Source of the DNA: Symsagittifera roscoffensis
Lineage: Eukaryota; Xenacoelomorpha; Acoela; Convolutidae
Reading direction: 5' to 3'
DNA length: 64,000 bases
Assembly: GCF_963678635.1 (NCBI RefSeq)
Contig: NC_087064.1
Location: 65,341,548 to 65,405,547, forward strand
A program made the translations under genes and the position numbers. This document shows, in pieces, positions 23,041-35,399 of the stretch; within the stretch, counting starts at the first letter, position 1, and every line of letters begins with the position of its first letter. A model generated the notes under the pieces. It did not search any database. It was not told the origin of the DNA and saw only the letters and a program-made list of their open reading frames with translations.

Positions 23041-26000
23041 ATGGATAATTTCAACTTGGATGAAATGATGGACCTGGCAGAGGCATATGTAGGACCGATG
23101 ATAGATGCGATCTATCGTCGGCTGATCGATCGAGACTTCGCTCTGGAGGACCCAGAGGTAGTCATGTTGCTGACCGCCCTGATCAACATCTTGGGGCATG
23201 ACAACCGTGGGGACCGCCCCACGGAAGTCCTATTGATGACAGCATACGGAGAAAGGGGAGTACTAGACCGCCCGAACATGAGATTGATGAGGTGGAGAAA
23301 CCGTGCTCTCTCAGGGAGTGACTTGGCGAATGAGCCTGGATTCGGAAGTTCTAGGGCTTATCAACCGGGTGAAATGCCTTTGCCCTCCAAGCCCAAGCCT
23401 GGGCTGACGAGAATGCATCAAAAAATGAACAGCGAGGCTGCCTCGTCTGGTTCACCACTGTGAGCAGCTGTGCCACCAAAGTGAGCGAAAGTAGAACAAG
23501 GGGTTCAAACGAACCGAACCATGCAATATCTAAATGGGATGAAAGACGAGCTGGAAAAGACCAGAAAGGAGCTGGATGAGATGACTAAGACCATGCTCAG
23601 TACGGAGGAAGATAAAGACATGTGGAAGAGATTGTTCGAAGACTGCAACAAAAAGCAGGGTGAAGAAATTGAGCGCTTGAGGCGGGATTACAAAGAGCGG
23701 ATGTCGTTGACAACAGCCGTGGAGAGGGTGATGCCTGCAAGGAGTGTTCCTCGTGGGCAGTCCCCGATGGAGCTCTTGACGCCTCGAGAGATGAGTCAGA
23801 CAACGGAAACGCGACCCCCGACAACAACAGGTCGAGTGAGAATCCCGGACCCGAATGACACCTTGGGTGACCCAGTCGTGGAACAAACGGTGAGGAAGCT
23901 GATAGAGACAGCTGGACGACTAGTCGCCAACAAGAATGCGCCAGGTTCCGGGTTGACTGCACCCTATGGAACGATCGACGATACGGTCAGAGTACGACTC
24001 TCCCAAAGCGTGATGACCAGACAGGGAGTTAGCGACACAACGCCACCAATGGGGAGCTCTAAGGTCCCAGAGAGGAGGATACGAAAGATGCCGGAGAAGA
24101 AAGTGTCACGTGTAATAGATGTACAGAAGAACAATCAGTTCAAGTATAACTTCACAGGAGTTCCAGAGGCAGATTTGAGAGCTTGCTTCAATCGAGCGAC
24201 CTGGAAACCGGCAATGATACTGCACCAACCACCGCTAGGGACATCACTTTTGATACTTGGAGATAGCTTAGTCAGAGTACTCTCGAACTTGAGATCCTCT
24301 TGGGTCACCACGGTGATGGCCTTCGGAGGCGCGACCATAGCCCAGTTATTTCGAATGGTGGAGTTGATGAACCCAGGGAGAATCCCTAACGTAATGATCC
24401 TAGTTGGGACAAATAACATCTCGAGAAGCTCGGATGAGGAGGAAGCACTATGGGAATCAATGATGGTGTGCCTGTTTACTACTCTCTGGCAGAAGTTCAA
24501 CTGCGCGGTACGGGCCGTTTGCACTGTGCCAATGAATGCCAGGAGTTTGACTGCAACAGGGAGAAGGCACAACGAAGGAGTAGTCAGGTGGAATAACATC
24601 CTTAGGAATCTCGCAAGTCGGAATGCCGGAAGAATGATCCTCATGGACATCGAATATGAGTTGAGAGCTATGGATCAGGCCAGGCTGACTACGGACGGCA
24701 TCCACTTCGATAATATAGAAGGACAGGCTTGGTTGAACAGAGTCTTCCAAGAGCGATTGGATGAGTTGGAAGTAGAACTCTTTGACACAGGAGTGCTAAA
24801 GGAGCAGGGAGCATTGGTCGAACATGTGATTACCACCTTTGTGCTTCCTAGCCTGGAAACACGCTTGGGGACGTTCCCGGCCGTGACGAACTATAGACAG
24901 CAGAGTTCTAGCGAACCAGGTCAAAGAACAGACGTTCAGGATCGGTTGGGAGAAGCGCCAATGAGGAGGACCATTAATCGTAGGAGAAGATTAGGGCCTG
25001 TCAACCCGACGGAGGAGACAGCCAGCACCTCTAGATCGGACACGAGGTCGGAGACGACAAGGACAGTCGAGAGGAAAGACGCCCTAACAGGAGCTCTCTA
25101 ATGTGGTCGAGGCCAATACCTTCTCCATGGGACATATGCAAGGATGACCTGATGAAACTGAACCTTTAGACGGTGAGCTTCGCGGCGGATGCCATGAGGA
25201 TGCTGAACGGAGCAAGGTTATCGGTCAGCGGATTGTACTCGATAACAGGAGTGGATTGGTTGATAGCGGCTGGCATAAACTTCAGCTCTACAACTGCCTT
25301 GAGGTTTGCTGATCTAGAGGGACTGCCCTCTAATAACACAATGGGACCAGTGAACGCCCGACCGTTACAGGACGTAAAACTGAATCACGATGAGGGGAAT
25401 CGAGAAGAGAGACCTGGAAGATTTCTGATAACGAGGGCGCCGATTGGACAACATGTGAAGACGTTCAGGCAGCTGAAGACCTCCCCAAGTCATGTGAAGG
25501 AAAGAGTAAACCCGAAGCAAGTGAATCAGGAAGGTGATGCCCAAAGATACGGCGAATTGAAAGCGATAAAGAAAGATGAGACCATCTTTGCCGCGTACGA
25601 CAAGGCAGAAATGAGGAAAGCCAAGATTATGATAGTAGCGAATTCAGAGTTCGTACACACTTCCAAGTCTCCATTTTGGCCGGACATCATAATGTTGGCA
25701 GTGGTCGATCTGGACCTACTGCAATCCGTGTCAATGGCTATCGGAGTACAAAGACAGACGGAGATGAACCCAATCACGATCGTGTTTGCTGGCATCAATG
25801 ACCATCTACACAGTAGAGGTTTCCTGAGCAGACTCAGAGAGCCTACAACGGCAGAAAATGCTGTGTGGCCAGCAATAAAAGACATATTCGAGTCAATGGG
25901 TGAAGTGGTGGATGCGACGAAGGAGGGATCCTTCACCAAGATGACACCGAGAGCAGTGTTTTCTCTGTCTCCGGAGTATGCACATCACCCGGATGGACTG

Positions 26001-26917
26001 AAATTCGTGTATGCGATCGTAATCTTGCTTTCGGAAGGGAACAATGATGTAATCATATCGGCCCCAAATTGCATGATAGAGATGGAGAACCTGATACCAC
26101 TCAGGGCTGAGCTATCTGCGGTGTGGTCGGATATCTCAAACGCATTGAGAGGATTCAAGGACCATGCGCTACACATGCTGGTGCTGGACGAGGTGCTGAG
26201 GTTGGAACTGTCCAACTTCAGTCGACAGCTCAAACTGAAACTGGGAATAGGCGACGACCATCGAGTGATTGTAGCGATGTCGAACGACTTATGGTTCCGA
26301 GGAATGGAAGCAGCAGGAGAAAGTGAGAGAAGGAAAAATTCCCAGGAGACTAGAGCTCACTTGGAGGCAATGGTTTTGAGAAACAAACCAGAGGCTAATC
26401 AGTGGCTACATCTAACTCCTCGAGTAGCGGCATTGGGTGTGGATGCTTTTGAGCAAGGCCCAATAATGATCAAGAAGATCCATGCCTACTTGTTAAAGGA
26501 GGTGAACCTGGCGGAGAATGCTGAAGAACAGACAGCCGGATTCGTGAACAGAGTGTGCCAAGTTACCCTGGAAACTTTCTGGACTGGGAAGGTGAAGGGA
26601 GAAGAAGGCTTCGAACGGACTGATAGCATGCTGGAAGGGCTGTGAGCCGGATGGACCGCGTCCTTCTTGGCAAAAGTCTATCCGAAACTCTCTCGTTACT
26701 TGATAAAGGAATTCCTCCAAGCAGTAGTGGAAGTGTCGATTGTGAAACTACTAGCCTTGTTTGTGACGTTTGGAGCAGAGAGCTTCGTGAAGGGACCGGT
26801 GATACTGCTCACCGAGGGAATCCAGAATTTGCGGTTAGATGGGCTTCTAACATTGATTGCGATTACCCATGGAAACTTGGGAGGACTAATGAAACTGACA
26901 CTTTCTTTTGTCAATGC
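23041..26917 (+). pseudogene. Third coding region of A, N-terminal half: coiled coil, SGNH hydrolase, second SGNH-like domain
   Basis: The start is ATG 23041 (MDNFNLDE), the same as B at 46716; an ATG 15 codons upstream is not conserved in spacing. Stops at 23461 and 23484 split the first frame. The coiled coil lies at about 23540-23710. The SGNH domain has block I GDSLVR (Ser at 24265-24267), a conserved GG in FGGA, block III GTNN (24406-24417) and block V DGIHFD (24694-24711). After a stop at 25102 a second frame, 25173-26645, carries a related domain with the block III-like AGINDHLHS but no GDS serine (IVANSEF instead). A stop at 26643 precedes a short conserved segment. I recognise no other domain. 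Confidence 0.82.
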
Positions 26918-27122
26918 AAATGAATGCAAGGAGTTTGACTGCAACAGGGAGAAGGAACAACGAAGGAGTAGTCAGTTGGAATAACATGCCGGAAGAATGC
27001 CGGAAGAATGATCCTCATGGACATCGAACATGAGTTGAGAGATATGGATCAGGCCAGGCTGACTACGGACGGCATACACTTCGATAATATAGAAGGACAG
27101 GCTTGGTTGAACAGAGTCTTCC
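26918..27122 (+). repeat. Re-inserted fragment of the SGNH coding sequence
   Basis: This repeats about 24535-24749 of the same element (block V region, including DGIHFD at about 27067) with a 27-base deletion and a short local duplication. It replaces about 2 kb of the middle of the third coding region, which in B lies between about 40262 and 42925. Both edges carry similar short sequences (GAAACTGAC...TTTTCTTTTGT), as expected for template switching during reverse transcription. Confidence 0.8.
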
Positions 27123-30100
27123 ATGAAACTGACTCGTTTTCTTTTGTAAATTCAGCGAAAAGAAAACGAGTCGAAGAGGTCATGGATTTGGGACAAGGTG
27201 ACTATCAATTGCCTGGCACGGAGAGAATGTTAACTGATGTAGCAATGGTGCCACCCATTCTCATGGCAGGGATAAAGTCAACAGGTTATAAATCCAAAAG
27301 GAGTGACCGCACTCTGACTGGAGCAACCTTGGAAATGGAGATACTCAGCCAAAGTGGGGAAAGTACCATGAAAGACTTTAAACCGTCTCCCATGAACCAC
27401 GGAAAGGGAAGTGTCACAGGACAACTAGAAACAGTGGAGTATAACCGACTGACAGTGTCGGAGACTGTGTCAATAGATGAAACCGCCGGTGGATACATGG
27501 AGATGTTGGAATACCGAAACTCGGCTAGAGGATATGTGATGGCTCTGGAAGACAAGAGTGCCATGGAAAGTTATCTGGAGACGATGTTGCAAGGCATCAC
27601 CCTCAAGCAGAAGGCGTACGGGACTCAAGCGTCGTCTGAGATGCAGGCGGAAACGATTGAGCAATTAGTGAGCCTTCCATGGAAAGCAGTGGTGTTGAGG
27701 TACTTTGAAGAGGAACTGAGGACTACGCCGAGAATACACGCTCTCATGGCAGTACCTTACGTGAGAACTGAATTACAACTGAGGTTCGCCTGGTGCATGA
27801 TGGGATTGACTCGCGGGGAATATGACTCAGAAGAAAGGAAAAAATCAAAAGAAGAAAAGGTACTCCTGATGACGAACCTGAGGGATCTTATAATCCAGGA
27901 GGGAATGGCAGTAGCGTGCGCGAAGCGGAGAGACGCTCTCTGTTTCATTCGATTCCTGATAGAGCAGATTTCAGTGCCAGCATTGAACACCTGTAACAAG
28001 ATGCTGAGGGAGGGCGATGAACGAGTAAAAGCCTTACTCTTGCTAGCACTGCTGGATATGCATCAGAGCAAGCCAATGAGGGTGAATATGAAAGAACTTG
28101 AAGAGCTAGAACCCATGAGAAAAATAGACGAAATCAGGAGATTCTCAAACAAGGAGCTGAAACTCACTAAAGAATCTATGGGGGCACTGCCGCAATCCAG
28201 TGAGTACTGTGGACCGATCAGAAAGAAGTCATACAGCTACGTGTCCGGAGTGATAGGGATAGCGTACAACCCTTTCCTGAGTGAAGACATACGCGATTGC
28301 TTCTTTGATTACGAGCAAGCAGAGTTGCTAAGGTTCTGGACGTCGAGAATTGCAACGATTAAAAGCGCTACTAATCCGCAGACCAAGTTGGGACTAGTCT
28401 TGGAAGAAAAGGTGACTGCACATTCCGTGCCAAGATCCGACAAACGAGTGGAGTTTGGATTGAGACCATCATGGTGTCCTAGTCCCAATGCTGACTCGAT
28501 ACTACGAGCGACACAAGACGTGCAGAGGGAACTAAATGCAGACTGTAACCTGCGTGACATGAACATTATATATAATGTGATGACAACAGCCTCTAGGAGC
28601 AACGGGGAAGACAAAGTGGAGTTGCCTGGCTGGGGACCAGAAGACTGGGTCAAACCTGGTAGCTGTCTGGAAGAAGTCTGTGGACTGGAAAGTCACGTTT
28701 GTGGAAGTCTGGGTTGCGTGAAAACCCTAGAGAGACAACACAAGCAGTTGACGATATTGTTTGGGAACGTTGTGATGAAAGCAAGGACGGAAACGGAATT
28801 GATCGCAGATTGCCATTGGGGAACCGAGGTGAATCTACAGCATGTTTGGTTCTTTAGAGTCACTATTAAATCTAGAACAGAAACATGAGATGTTCACAGC
28901 CATCAGTGTAGAAGTGTTCCCAGGAGTTTTGTAAACTGAGCAAAAACACATAGGAAAATGGAGGGAAGCGATCGAGGCGGAAATGAAAATCTGTGAAACT
29001 TATCGTAGACCATCGGGAGCACGATATTTGGTGGGATCAACATAAGCTCCAATGAGCAAGAGCATACACCCGGTGCATTTTGTAGCTGTGGATGTAAAGA
29101 GAGCGTGGATCAAGCCTTCTCAGTGCCAAAGAGTGTGAGACTAACGAGAGTGTCGGAAAAAGCTTACGAGTTACTGTGTAAAATGTTCTCAGCAGTTCCA
29201 GAGAGAACAAGGGAGGAGTTGGAATCAATACTGGGAAGGAAGTTCATGGGATACGTGAGTGGGAACTTCAGTGACTTTGAGAGACAGAAACAGAGAGGAT
29301 CAACCGTTACAGATTACAATACAGTAGACGAGAATGATGAAGTCCACCGAGTGATGATGGAAGTGGAACCATTACTGGACGCTTCGGGAAAGCGTAATTG
29401 GAGGAGCATCATGTTGACACATGATGAGTTTCCCTGCCACTGCTTGCTGCAAACATGGTGGTATCCCGGGCGTAGTAATCTATTGTTGATATGGGACCCT
29501 GGAGAGCTGCTCTCCATGGGTTTACCAGACTCATCACGGCCCATAACAATAGTGATAGTGGGAGTTATGATGGCGAAAAGGTGGCTGGAGGCTCATGTGA
29601 GAGAGAACAATAGACAGGAGGCGCCAACGAGAGAACAATTGCAGAAATTGGATTGTCTAAAGGATTTAGATCTTTTTGAGACCATGTGCAAGATTCTGAA
29701 CATTCCGATGGAAGTAAAAAAGATATGGTCAAGAAGACGACTGATGCCATGGTTTAGAGCCAACATGTCTGCATGGTTGTACGAATATGCCAAAAAGCAT
29801 ATGTCGAAGCACGACAGAGTGTACAGTGGGTATCAGCTGGACATTGGGGCAGGAGCTTTCAAGCGAGCATTCGTGACTCATCAGAATGCAGTGACCACCG
29901 CGGTGAAGAGAATTTCCAGGACAAGTGAACATAGTGGAAAAGAAAAAGAAGAGAAGTTGAAGTAAGATTTGGTGAGAAACGTGACGTTGTGTCTCCACAA
30001 CAGCTTCTGCCGGAACAGAGAATCTAACGTAGATCCCCTACCTTGTTGTAAACAGAGGGTAGAAGAGCAGAAGTGTAGGAGGACTGCTTCCAACAGCGTC

Positions 30101-30181
30101 AGAATAGCTAACGATGTGTTGCAAGACACAGAAACTGAGAGTGCAGAGTCAATGTCGCAGGAGGAGGAGATGGAGCATTGA
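27123..30181 (+). pseudogene. Third coding region of A, C-terminal half (unknown function)
   Basis: Frames at 27008-28888, 29105-29965 and 29969-30181 align with B 40262-37138. Damage includes a frameshift near 28830, stops around 28930-29050, and a TAA at 29963-29965 where both B and the duplicate copy at 34242 onward have Glu. The protein is helical-looking and hydrophilic, with no signal peptide or clear transmembrane segment. The C-terminus is rich in Cys, Glu and Ser and ends EEEMEH. A short hydrophobic strand (TIVIVGVMM) follows a GELLSMG peptide and might be a third, eroded SGNH-like fold, but this is weak. Confidence 0.75.
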
Positions 30182-30990
30182 CAAATGGCCGGAAGACAAG
30201 ACGCAGGAAGAAAGAAAATTAGAAGAGTTTAGAAGTTTTAGAACTTCTAAACGACAAAAAAAGAAGAAACAAAGAAGTGACGAAAGAGAAGAAGTTAGAA
30301 CTCAGGATTGTTTTATGTGTGTGACGAAAACTCAAGTAAAAAACTAAGGAACCAAGTTGTAAATGAAAACTGAAACATTTAGTTGAGTTTTGAACATTAA
30401 AGAATTTGTTGCAATTATAATTTTGCATTTTGACTTTAGTTAATGGCTTTAGAGACACTTACTTTTTATTTAGAAAGGCTTGAGCAAAGAGTATATTTAA
30501 ATATTCCAACCTGCATGACTGTTTTTAATCAAGTAGGAAAACTGATCACTTTGTGATGACATGAAAGGCTTGGGTAATCTCTTGAAGAGGGAGATTGTTA
30601 ATTGTTCTTTCTAACCACAGAGTTCCTTAATTTTAATATTCAGGACAATAAAATTTCCGAAGGGAAGAAGCATAGTAGATAATTTTAACTTGTTGGTTGG
30701 CAGGACTGTCCTGCAAACTAAAACCTTTTGAAATCTAGGAGAAAAAGTTTTAAATCAGGGCAATGACGTTGGAATTCAGAAAAAATGTTTTATCTTAAGT
30801 CATATCCTCAAACTGCAGATCAGTGAAAGATATTGGAAGGCTATAGCAATGTAGTATGATGCCATTTATATTCTGCAGTGAGTCGATATGACGCGGATAA
30901 AAGTAATTTCGTGCTTTTTGTAAATTCTGTTCGATGACACTGTACCAATTTTACGAATATTGCGAGATTCAATGGGGACATTGACCGGGC
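30182..30990 (+). other. 3' untranslated region of element A
   Basis: This is non-coding and AT-rich. It is nearly identical to 34469-35277 and similar, in reverse orientation, to 36331-37137 of B. The conservation between A and B outside coding sequence suggests an RNA role or a recent common source; no specific motif is assigned. Confidence 0.6.
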
Positions 30991-31003
30991 TGTCCGGGGA
31001 GTA
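30991..31003 (+). promoter_or_regulatory. Polypurine tract of element A
   Basis: TGTCCGGGGAGTA lies directly before the 3' LTR (TGTGACATT...). The same core stands before the B LTR (36318-36330) and the partial LTR at 35291. A GGGGAG run at this place would prime plus-strand DNA synthesis. Copies of the same 10-13-mer also occur inside pol. Confidence 0.75.
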
Positions 31004-31870
31004 TGTGACATTCGACCAGAATGGACGAAAATGCAGTTTCGAGTTTTTAGCGGCGAACCTTTCGAATTGGCAGTTTTGAAGGATTAAGAGCGTTATTCAG
31101 ACGATTAGACAAATCGTGAAGGCTGAAGGATTCGGAAATTGCTAAATTTTAAAAATTCGAAATGATGACCTAATAATTCTGAGAAACGTCAAAAACGGCT
31201 ATTTTGGAGGAAAACCAAAATGGAGACACAACAACGATAGTTGTGACGACGACAACAACGAGAAAATTGAGAATCAGAATCGGAGAAAAGCAGAAGTAGC
31301 AGAGACCGCTCCGAGTTGCAAACAACGGTGAAGGGTGGAAAACCAGCCTTCCGGAAGGAAGACAAGGGTCTTATTTTCCCGGATCCAAGAATCCGGAATG
31401 GTCTCGAGAGTTGAACTGAAACTCTTTTAAATAAACTTTTAGCTTCCCCATTATGTCCTGAATTGAATTTAATTAAAGTCTGAATTCATTTTACGAGGAT
31501 GAGAAGCAAGGAGTTGGGGGAAAGGGTTGATCCATCTTCGATGGAGATGATGGTTTTTATCTACTGAACAAAAACACTAATAATTCAATAAATAGTAGTA
31601 GCCCTGATTTTAGGAGTGACCTCGTGGTCTGGGGATACTGAGACCCAGCCATGAGCTCACTAATTTTGCATGTAAGTAAGTTAATTTGAGCGTTCTGGTC
31701 GAAGCCGGAGAGCAGTAACGTTTTGTCGACCCGATGTTGGAAAGACCACCAAAAGAACTGGCTTTGGTAGTGACGGTGAAAAGCATGTAGAGCTTAGTTT
31801 AGACGCTGGCCAGTCGTTTTATAGCTTAGCTTTATTTTCCGTCGATGTGTACTTCTGGGCGAATGTTACA
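31004..31870 (+). repeat. 3' LTR of element A
   Basis: The LTR is 867 bp. It begins TGTGACATTCGACCAGAA and ends TTCTGGGCGAATGTTACA, giving TG...CA ends and an extended imperfect inverted repeat of about 18 bases. The B LTR (918 bp, opposite orientation) is homologous along its length. Confidence 0.9.
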
Positions 31871-32056
31871 TTAGTCAAATTGGCCGTTTTTCGTATTTCT
31901 GAGAAATACTCGTTCGACAATCGAAATTTTGAAAATAGAAATTTCTAGAATATGTCTACCCTCCTTCGCAGCACTTTTTCGTCGTTAAGGCCTTTAATCG
32001 TTTTTTTTTGTGTTTTGCCGGAAGGTTGCGCTGTGCCAGTCTGGCAGAATGGCACA
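31871..32056 (-). repeat. Truncated LTR fragment of the element 1 type
   Basis: This is homologous to 12660-12832, the U3 end of the element 1 LTR, sharing a TTTCTAGAA block, the AAGGCCTTTA block and the terminal GGCAGAATGGCACA. It marks another insertion of the element 1 family next to A. No internal sequence is attached. Confidence 0.75.
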
Positions 32057-32267
32057 CACATATGCCGGGTTGGTCTCGTCCAACATAGTCCAACCAGTCG
32101 CCTTCGAGACTCTGGGGGGAATGGGGACTGACACGCTTCGATTTATCACGAGTCTAATAAAAAAACGTCACACAGGCGACTGATGAGCTTAGAGCAACCG
32201 TTTTCTTACGCCAAAGACTTGGAATCGCGATCCAGAGAGGGACGGCTGCATGTCTCCGAGAAACTTT
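32057..32267. other. Unassigned sequence
   Basis: About 210 bases lie between the LTR fragment and the duplicated 1.49-kb block. It is more GC-rich than the host DNA to its right. I see no gene or repeat in it. Confidence 0.4.
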
Positions 32268-33754
32268 GCAATGCGACCCAGAAGACCCTATTGGAACTGA
32301 TTTTAGACGATGATTGAATCAATTTTTGTTATTGTTTAAATTGTCGATTGTGTATTTGCTTTGTGATGAACTCCATATTAAATTTTCTATCTCTTAAGCC
32401 TACCACGTAGGAAGAAAGACCCCCTTAATGAAAAATTTTGCTTATTTAAAAAAAAACATAAAACCAAGAAAAGTTGTGTGACTTACATTTTGCTTACAAA
32501 TATTGGTTATCATTTTGCAATTAAAGTTTTCATTTTTTTTGAAGGTCACATTATTGCCAAAAAATTGGCTTAACTAGATAACCAGCAGTTTTTAATCAGA
32601 CGATGGATATAGTTTCGAAAACGTGTGAATTCTTAATTTGAGCTTTTTCTGCTTCTGGTTTACCAAAACAGCTGAGTCAGTTTATTCTTATTTTTAATTT
32701 TACTGGTTTTCAGATAATGACGTGGCCGTTTAGATGCGCCTTACCTGATAACTCTACTTCGTCACCTGTTGAAACCTTAAAATGTTAGCGGTTTTCGTAG
32801 GTTACCACATGGGATTTTTTAATCGTAAGTTGAGTGTTACTTATTATCATTTAGCAAAATTGCTTAGCCCTTATTTCTTGACGGTGATGATGTTGTCTTG
32901 TTCTGCTAATTATGAAAATTGGTTCGTGTAGATATGGAATCGAAATTGCCATTAAACCGCATAACTGCCAAAAGCGCCCGGTTCAACCTATTAGCAGAAG
33001 GTCAAAAGTTTAATAGTAACCGAGGTTAAAGTATCATAGTAACCGAGGTTGAAAAATTCCAACCATGGAATTATTTTAGATATGGAAAAGTAAAGTGTAA
33101 CGTGAATAGAAAACTTGTTTATAAAACAAGTTTTACAAAACAAATGATCGTTTTCAATAACTTAAAGCAATGCATCTTTTGTCTTCTGAGCTTATTCATG
33201 CTTAATTTAAGCAGTGAAAACTTAGTTTTTCTTTAGTAAAGTTATTTATGGAGTTTTTTTGAAATTTTTTAACGTTTTTTTTCGTTTTTCTAATCGTTTT
33301 GCTACTAAAACTATTTTGCTATCGGCTTATTTTACTCTGAATGCCGAATGTGCCAAAAACTGTTTTGCAATCGTTCTATTTTTCTCTGAATGTCGAATGT
33401 GCCTTAGTTCTATTTTTTCGTTCAAGTATTTTTTATCACACCACGCAGAAAAACGACACTAATTTGGAAAAAAATGTAATTTGTATTTTCTAAGGCTATG
33501 GTTACAGCAGCTTTGTTCCACTAATTTTTGCGTGTACCGGAGTAGCAACACCAGGCTCTACAAAAACCATCCAGAAACTAGCAGAGAAACTAAGCGAGAA
33601 ACGGAACGAATCATACTCGGACACAATAAACTTTTTAAGAACGAGAGTAAGTTTTGCACTTCTGAGGAGTGCAATCCTCTGACTTAGGGGGTGCAAAAAT
33701 GTTAAAAATACATCCAACATAGACAATTTTATCTGTGCTATAATCGCGAAGTAA
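32268..33754 (+). repeat. 1.49-kb duplicated block, copy 1
   Basis: Near-identical to 54995-56485. It is AT-rich with no supported gene and is probably host intergenic sequence. It includes a short tandem repeat based on CATAGTAACCGAGGTT (about 33012-33050). At its right edge, ATAATCGCGAAGT is joined to the interior of the A third coding region, whereas in copy 2 the same bases continue into host DNA. Confidence 0.88.
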
Positions 33755-35399
33755 ACATGGTGGTATCCCGGGCGTAGTAATCTATTGTTGATCTGGGACT
33801 CTGGAGAGCTGCTCTCCATGGGTTTACCAGACTCATCACGGCCCATAACAATAGTGATAGTGGGAGTTATGATGGCGAAAAGGTGGCTGGAGGCTCATGT
33901 GAGAGAGAACAATAGACAGGAGGCGCCAACGAGAGAACAATTGCAGAAATTGGATTGTCTAAAGGATTTAGATCTTTTTGAGACCATGTGCAAGATTCTG
34001 AACATTCCGATGGAAGTAAAAAAGATATGGTCAAGAAGACGACTGATGCCATGGTTTAGAGCCAACATGTCTGCATGGTTGTACGAATATGCCAAAAAGT
34101 ACAGTGTGTACAGTGGGTATCAGCTGGACATTGGGGCAGGAGCTTTCAAGCGAGCATTCGTGACTCATCAGAATGCAGTGACCACCGCGGTGAGGAGAAT
34201 TTCCAGGACAAGTGAACATAGTGGAAAAGAAAAAGAAGAGATGTTGAAGGAAGATTTGGAGAGAAACGTGACGTTGTGTCTCCACAACAGCTTCTGCCGG
34301 AACAGAGAATCTAACGTAGATCCGCTACCTTGTTGTAAACAGAGGGTAGAAGAGCAGAAGTGTTGGAGGACTGCTTCCAACAGCGTCAGAATAGCTAACG
34401 ATGTGTTGCAAGACACAGAAACTGAGAGTGCAGAGTCAATGTCGCAGGAGGAGGAGATGGAGCATTGACAAATGGCCGGAAGACAAGACGCAGAAAGAAA
34501 GAAAGTTAGAAGAGTTTAGAAGTTTTAGAACTTCTAAACGACGAAAAAAGAAGAAACAAAGAAGTGACGAAAAAGAAGAAGTTAAAACTCAGGATTGTTT
34601 TATGTGTGTGACGAAAACTCAAGTGAGAAATTAAGCAACCAAGTTGTAAATGAAAACTGAAACATTTAGTTGAGTTTTGAACATGAAAGAATTTGTTGCA
34701 ATTATAATTTTGCATTTTGACTTTAGTTAATGGCTTTGGAGACACTTACTTTTTATTTAGAAAGGCTTGAGCAAAGAGTATATTTAAATATTCCAGCCTG
34801 CATGACTGTTTTTAATCAAGTAGGAAAACTGATCACTTTGTGATGACATGAAAGGCTTGGGTAATCTCTTGAAGAGGGAGATTGTTAATTGTTCTTTCTA
34901 ACTACAGAGTTCCTTAATTTTAATATTCAGGACAATAAAATTTCCGAAGGGAAGAAGCATAGTAGATAATTTTAACTTGTTGGTTGGCAGGACTGTCCTG
35001 CAAACTAAAACCTTTTGAAATCTAGGAGAAAAAGTTTTAAATCAGGGCAATGACGTTGGAATTCAGAAAAAACGTTTTATCTTAAGTCATATCCTCAAAC
35101 TGCAGATCAGTGAAAGATATTGGAAGGCTATAGCAATGTAGTATGATGCCATTTATATTCTGCAGTGAGTCGATATGACGCGGATAAAAGTAATTTAGTG
35201 CTTTTTGTAAATTCTGTTCGATGAAACTGTACCAATTTTACGAATATTGCGAGATTCAATGGGGACATTGACCGGGCTGTCCGGGGAGTATGTGACATTC
35301 GACCAGAATGGACGAAAATGCATTTTCGAGTTTTTAGCGGCGAACCTTTCGAATTGGCAGTTTTGAAGGATTAAGAGCGTTATTCAGACGATTAGACAA
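33755..35399 (+). repeat. Second copy of the 3' end of element A
   Basis: Matches 29453-31112 with only scattered substitutions and one small deletion near 34100. It holds a coding remnant (33785-34468) that reads through the TAA found in copy 1, then the 3' UTR, the polypurine tract (35278-35290) and the first 109 bases of the LTR (35291-35399), where element B begins. It keeps the ancestral Glu codon, so the TAA of copy 1 arose after the duplication or the copies come from different alleles. Confidence 0.88.

Larger units (their letters stand above)
12833..31870 (+). mobile_element. Element A: decayed giant Ty3/gypsy retrotransposon with macro and SGNH domains
   Basis: Plus-strand order is: truncated 5' LTR, unassigned leader-like sequence, gag, protease, RT, RNase H, integrase, macro domain, third coding region, polypurine tract and complete 3' LTR. 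Nearly every module carries stops, frameshifts or deletions when compared with B and element 1: the N-terminal Gag and second zinc knuckle are lost, RT has an internal deletion of about 40 codons, integrase has nonsense codons, and about 2 kb of the third coding region is replaced by a re-inserted SGNH fragment. It is therefore an old, inactive copy. Confidence 0.9.

Noticed and set aside
20804-26645. Stops in A as a signature of C-to-T hypermutation (RIP or APOBEC-like)
   Set aside because: A few stops fit CGA to TGA, but others need different changes and indels are as common. Ordinary decay suffices.
33259-33687. Small plus-strand ORFs in the duplicated block (also 56213-56419)
   Set aside because: Low-complexity Phe/Ser/Lys-rich peptides in AT-rich sequence; presence in both copies reflects the duplication only.
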